In this document: piece by piece, positions 59,361 to 64,000 of the stretch
How positions within the stretch are numbered: the first letter of the stretch is position 1
Layout of the letters: the number at the start of each line of letters is the position of its first letter
Assembly: GCA_037179385.1 (NCBI GenBank)
Contig: CM074193.1
Span: forward strand, 38,032,846-38,096,845
Length of the DNA stretch: 64,000 bases
Direction: 5' to 3'
DNA from: Holothuria scabra
Lineage: Eukaryota; Echinodermata; Holothuroidea; Aspidochirotida; Holothuriidae
Translations under genes and position numbers: made by a program
The notes under the pieces: model-generated
What the model saw: only the letters and a program-made list of their open reading frames with translations
The model's database searches: none
What the model was told of the DNA's origin: nothing

Positions 59361-59684
59361 AAGGCCTGCATACACGAGCAACATTTGTAAAACATTCTCA
59401 AAACACTTCACCTGCAACAAACCCAAAACATGCTTGTTTTCGGTTTGTTGCACAGTGTTGACAGAGTAAAAACAATTTGAAAACATTTTGGGAATGTTTT
59501 GAGAAGAATTGACAGGACATTGCTTTTGCAAAATTTCCAAAACATTTTCAAAACATGTTGTATACCCCGTCTACACTGTGCAACAAACCGAAACGAGCAT
59601 GTTTGGGATTTGTTGCAGGTGGATGTTTTGGAAATGTTTTTGGGAATGTTTTGCAAATGTTGCTCGTGTATACATGCAGGCCTT
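59361..59684. mobile_element. foldback MITE, TA target duplication, AAGGCCTGCAT ends
   Basis: TA at 59359-59360 and 59685-59686. The arms of 120 bases or more carry ACACGAGCAACATTTG against CAAATGTTGCTCGTGT and AACCGAAA/GTTTTCGGTTTGTTGCAC words. Many internal AAAACATT/AATGTTTT words pair. All open frames here are arm translations, so none is a gene. A TA target suggests Tc1/mariner mobilisation. Confidence 0.9.
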
Positions 59685-59926
59685 TACACAGTAGTGTTCA
59701 CAGAAAATTGGGTGCTTGCTCCCTGGAAAAATTATAGCAATGCCACTGTTGCAGAGAGCATATTGTTGTCTAGTATAGCATGGCTGGCAAAAACGAGTAT
59801 TTCCACCTCACACAGTTTCATTTGTAAAAAAAAGAGTTATGGTTTTTAAATTTGTATTAAAAGAAAAGCATCTTGCAAGACAGTATAAAAAGCAAAGAAT
59901 TGGCATAAAAATGAACCTTTTGGTCA

Positions 59927-61300
59927 ATGGGTAGGACGAAGTGCATAGTCCAAAATTTTTCCGTCCCCTTCAAATTGCTTCCTTCTTACGCCACTGGAAA
60001 ATTTTCCCTACCCCCCCCCCCCATCCACAAACCAGATCTACCCCCTTGTTGCCATCTATCCCCGGTTCGTCTGTCAAATTCAGGCAAATGTGATAAAATA
60101 CGGGCTAGTTGTTTTCAAATTACACAATAATATAGTATGAGAAGGTTTTTCCGTAAGTCCACTTGAAAATTGGTATCAAAACCTCTTAGAAAAAAGCGTT
60201 AGAAATAATAAATACCGTATTTTATTGTTTAGTGCTTGGGCAGCCATATCGATTGTTTCAATAATTCAATAGACCTTGGATTCGGCCAACAGACCCAATT
60301 AAGTCACACACATTACCAACATCTGTTTTCAGTTCTGTTGAATAGTTGTTCTTGGGAAAAGAAAAAAGAACCTTATTATCAAATGATAGTGCTACATTTT
60401 ATCTTGTAATTTTCTCATCATTTTTTAATTTGCTGGTTTTCTGAACTATAGTCTGAAAGTTGGAGAATTTGATTGCAAACAAAAACTTCAAATAAAGACT
60501 GCTTCAGCGGCAAGCGCAGGATTTCTTTGAAGAGGGCATGCAACGTGCTGAGGGATCGCTGACCTGGAGGAGGGTCTAAGGTGGGGGTCTTCTCCCCCTT
60601 TGAACATTTTTGAAAATTTAGTTGTCCTCACGTACAATCTGGTGTATGCTACCTTAGAAGTAAAATTTGTAGTGTTACAAAGTACCGTATGTTTTTTCCG
60701 AACTGAAAAAATTGGATAAGTGAGAGAGCCTTGGGTAGACAATCCATTCCCTCTGAAAATTTTTCAGAATTCAGGTGTCTTTACATGCTATATGGTGCCA
60801 CATATGCTACCTTTTGAAGTTTGCGTTACTAAATTACATATTTTTAAGATCTAAAAAACGGCAAGTTTAGTTTCAAGTTACAACCAAGGGAATTCCATTT
60901 CCCGTTGTCTGGTTTCCGATTTTTAAATTTTTCTGTACCTTCATGTCAACCAAGGGTGAAGCCTTGCTTAGATATGTTTTGGACAGTCATCACTTCTCAC
61001 GGGCACCCTCCAAATATTTGCAAACAAAAGCTCACAATAACGACTGCTAGAAATTCTACTCAAGTCTCTAAATGCCATTTCGGGCTGGACTTTTCAATGA
61101 TTGTGGCGCTCCACTTAAATAGTCTTTTGTGCCTATAAATTGAGGGTTACTCAAGGACTGAGGGTGTTTCCCAAAACTTATTGCATTTTTAATTTGGAAT
61201 TTTATGAAGCAGAAAATTTGGAAAACCCGCTCAGCTAGGCCGCAGTTGCCACCAGTGTCGTGATGACCTGGTTGGTGTTACATAGGCCAATGGGCAAATA
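59927..61300. other. intergenic, no supported gene
   Basis: Short open frames have no recognisable motif. There is a C-run near 60011. Loose single units of the CGCCACC repeat may occur near 60780-60850. Confidence 0.35.
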
Positions 61301-61525
61301 CAAAGGCGTATCATGTAAACAGTCTATTATTGTTCCGCGAATTTCTCAGAGGCGCGGGCAAGAAAATTGAAATTTGGCCCAAAACGCCAATCAGATCTCC
61401 TCGGTCGGAAATTCCACTCCCGAAACCTATTTTAGGCTTACTGAATATAAACAAGAGAAACCAGTGGCAGATCCATAATTTCCCAAAAGGAGAAGGAGAT
61501 CAGTTTGTGGTGGAATGGAAAAATA

Positions 61526-61909
61526 CACTCTAAAATCAAAAGAGTGAACTTAGTCACTCTTTGATCGAGTGAAAGGTATAAATTCGCTCCATAAGAGTGA
61601 TATTTCACTCCAAGAGGAGTGAAGTTCCCTCCAAAAAGAGTGAAATTCTCTTAAAACGAGTGAAGTTTCCCTCTTGATGGAGTGCCCTGCACAGTGACCG
61701 CACTTAAAAAAAGAGCGATCATTGCAGGCACTCGTGGAAGGGTGAATTTTCCCTCTTCCTCTAATGAATTTTACTCTTTTTGGAGTGAACTTCACTCTTT
61801 TTGGAGGGAACTTCACTCCTCTTGGAGTAAATTATCACTCTAATGGAGTGAATTTACACTTTTCACTCGTTCTAAGAGTGACTAAGTTCACTCTTTTGAT
61901 TTTAGAGTG
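61526..61909. mobile_element. foldback MITE, TA target duplication, CACTCTAAAA ends
   Basis: TA at 61524-61525 and 61910-61911 flank a 384-bp palindrome. CACTCTAAAATCAAAAGAGT at the left equals the reverse complement of ACTCTTTTGATTTTAGAGTG at the right. The inside is a series of GAGTGAA/TTCACTC words, so almost every part pairs with the other half. The centre is about 61690-61735. Non-coding. Confidence 0.95.
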
Positions 61910-61924
61910 TATCGGGCGTGGGAC

Positions 61925-63660
61925 GAATGCCAGCAAGTCTATCTAAGTGGAGCGCCGGCATTGCTTGGCACAGAGCGGACGAGAAAATGTTCGGCTTTAC
62001 AAAACCTAGGCCTCCAGATGGCTGGAAAAGGCAATTCCTGAATGAAAAAGTATGGGAAATGGTGAAATTACTTTGGTGGTTAGGGCCCTATGTGCAATAT
62101 GGCTAAATAAAAATGTCGCATTTTGAGACCAGTACTTACAATTGTCACTTTGCTTGAAAAGAAAAATGAAACTGATGTCTAATATGTATTTATGTTCAGG
62201 GGCGCCGTACAAATATAAATTTTGGGGGCCCGTTGGAAGTGGTGGTTACCCCGAAGACTATTTAAGCTGTGCACCACCGTCAGTTGGCGCAAAGCGGAAC
62301 ATTTTGAAAAAGTGTGACCCCCAGACAGTCGGAAATGGTATTTCCAGGCTAAGTTCGTTATTACTCTTGACCTTTCGTGTGCAGCAAAAATTTTCACTTC
62401 AATGAAAAAAATTATCCAATTCACTTTTGGGTGTAATATATCAGGACAGACAGCAATCGAAATTGTTACTTTGCTCATCAAGAAATCCACATCTGCATGA
62501 CAAATTGTTTGCTTTATAAATGGGCGTTTTCTAAAGCAAAATATTCATCGTAAAGAGCTGAATGCGTGAGAATTCACTGCCCTGAGAACAGCCTCTCCCA
62601 GCAAATCGAACTAGCTAATGATGCAAGTGTACGGTTATGATACTCCATTTGAGCTTTATTGAGCTTAAAAAATTAACTTCGCATAGTACCTCGACACATT
62701 AAGGGCTTAAAAATGCATTTTCAAACAAAATTTTATGACAACCTTGAAAAAAAAATTGGTGTCCGTGCCACCGTGTTTCAATGGGCACGACGCCTCCCTA
62801 AAATTATGTCTTAGGTGTTCAAAGATATATCCAGAATTCTGCCACTAGTTTTATTTCTGTGTATGTTTCCATCAGAGGGTATACACAGGCATAGACATGC
62901 ATGAACATTTGGGGAGCAGGACAGAATTCTCTGCACATTCTCTGCCCGACAAATTGCAATCCTGCCCGAAAGACTTTGTGTCTAAGTGCAGCGCCACCAT
63001 TAGTTGCAGAGGAGCGTCGAAAAAAGTTTGCAAAATCACTATCATTGAAACAGCCGGAAATACTTTCACAATGCTTTTAAGCAGAATCGAAACAGTCATT
63101 TTTCTCCAATCCTGCCCGAAAAACTATGTGAGTCGAGTACCACCATCAGTTACGAGTCAGTAAAGAAAATGGAAAAAATTGTGAACCCTCAGACAGCCAG
63201 AAATGGCATTTAACTTTTGCAGTCATTATTTTCTAACCCAAAGACTATCCAAGTGGAACTCCAACACCAGTTTGCACCGAGCTTGCAAAAATTTGGAAAA
63301 CTTGCGATCCCCCACACACAGCAAGAAATGTCATTTCCAGCAAGACTATCTAAGCAGTGCGCACTGGTCTGGCGTAGAACGTAGAGAAATTTTGAAAAAT
63401 CGTGAACCCACAACCGAACCGCTGACGGCCGAAAGTGGCATTCACCAAGCTTGAAAACGGAATCTTAAAGCAGTCGTTTTTTAAAATTATTTTTGCAATT
63501 TTGTAATTCTGTCCAAAAGATTAAGAGAAGCGTGCCCAATCGGTTTGCCCGAGTGTGTAGAAAATTTTTTAAAAATCGTAAACCCTCAGATAGCCGGAAA
63601 TGGCATTCACCAGACTTGTGGGCAGAATCTAAACAGTCGTTATTTCTTTTTGCAGTGAAA
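61925..63660 (+). repeat. diverged tandem repeat, about 150-190-bp units
   Basis: Units near 61940, 62250, 62965, 63125, 63240, 63345 and 63560 share the order AGACTATCTAAGTG, GCGCCACCATCAGTTGGC, GAAAAATTTTGAAAAATCG, TGAACCCTCAGACAGCC, GGAAATGGCATTTCC. Divergence is high and spacing irregular, so this is an old array or a cluster of related pieces. One unit is also at 53221-53345. The short frames crossing it do not keep phase from unit to unit. Confidence 0.6.
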
Positions 63661-63754
63661 TGTGTCCATTAATAATTCGTCTCCCTCTTTCCGGAAATGG
63701 TAACACATCCGTGAAATCGGACATTCCCTCACCACGCATGCGTCGAGGGTGCCC

Positions 63755-63769
63755 CCCCCCCCCCCCCAC
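63755..63769 (+). repeat. poly-C run
   Basis: About 14 C in a row next to the LINE fragment at the right edge. The exact length may be unreliable. Confidence 0.7.
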
Positions 63770-63777
63770 CTAAGCTC

Positions 63778-63999
63778 TGACAAAGTAAGATTATCCTGGT
63801 CTCTATGATCCTGGGTACTGTCGATGAGATCAGCTGGGAGACTGTTACAATCTTAAACAGTATTAGGCAGGAAGATAAATTTGTAACGATTAGTTCCAGA
63901 GTAAGCATGACACAAATGAAGGTTATGCATTCAGCGAATTCTACGGATAGGGTGCCTCAGTCTTTTCATTGGAATAGGAGCCTTACCAAAAGAAACCTT
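63778..63999 (-). pseudogene. LINE 3' end (C-terminal ORF2 tail), cut by window edge
   Basis: The - strand reads HPIRRIR, a stop, then MHNLHLCHAYSGTNRYKFIF, LPNTV, a stop, and SLPADLIDS. The order RT.RYKFSFLPxT...W..LPxxLI is the usual C-terminal tail of Jockey/CR1/L2-type ORF2 proteins. Two in-frame stops show decay. The upstream part lies beyond the right edge. Confidence 0.75.
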
Positions 64000-64000
64000 T

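Noticed and set aside
59408..59849. Several overlapping frames with MFWKCFWECFANV-like peptides
   Set aside because: They read the arms of a foldback MITE in both directions. The similarity between them comes from the inverted repeat.

Overview
The window is animal nuclear DNA. It is AT-rich, its genes have long introns with GT-AG splice sites, and it is dense in dispersed repeats, with no bacterial features. Two protein genes can be supported, and both look like animal genes close to their vertebrate counterparts. With the many TIR elements, tRNA-derived SINEs, LINE fragments and tandem-repeat elements, this suggests a marine invertebrate, most likely a deuterostome. A sea cucumber or other echinoderm is possible, but I cannot prove the species.

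Left half, + strand, about 4.5 to 31.65 kb: spermine synthase (SMS). Eight consecutive exons are visible at 4523-4678, 10364-10539, 15652-15806, 16781-16870, 21394-21505, 24323-24402, 31005-31120 and 31615-31648. Splice phases agree at every junction and the reading frame runs to a stop. Only the first roughly 60 residues, by comparison with human SMS, are not found; they are probably to the left of the window. The intron after 15806 is an AT-AC (U12, minor spliceosome) intron with the full ATATCCTTT start. In the last intron sits a 76-bp near-perfect copy of the preceding exon, with a possible acceptor and donor that keep the frame.

Middle and right half, - strand: a DUSP18/21-like dual-specificity phosphatase has its whole coding sequence in one exon (46205-46756). 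A splice acceptor lies just upstream at 46846/46847. A candidate 5' exon with a consensus donor lies at 55523 to about 55740, so an intron of about 8.7 kb may contain the large satellite-like array. SMS and the phosphatase converge on an intergenic region of about 14 kb.

The rest is mobile and repetitive DNA. I can see: a tRNA-related SINE family in at least seven places; five copies of a 300-bp TTAA-flanked MITE, one nested in a SINE with an empty-site comparison; several foldback MITEs, two with clean TA target duplications; a 1.25-kb element with 99-bp TIRs and 8-9-bp target duplications; three LINE fragments on the - strand (47.6, 57 and 63.8 kb); and three copies of a composite element. 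The composite element has a terminal hairpin, a (GT)n run and tandem ~145-bp units filled with AGGTCA nuclear-receptor half-sites. It resembles the Helentron/DINE/pearl class in layout.
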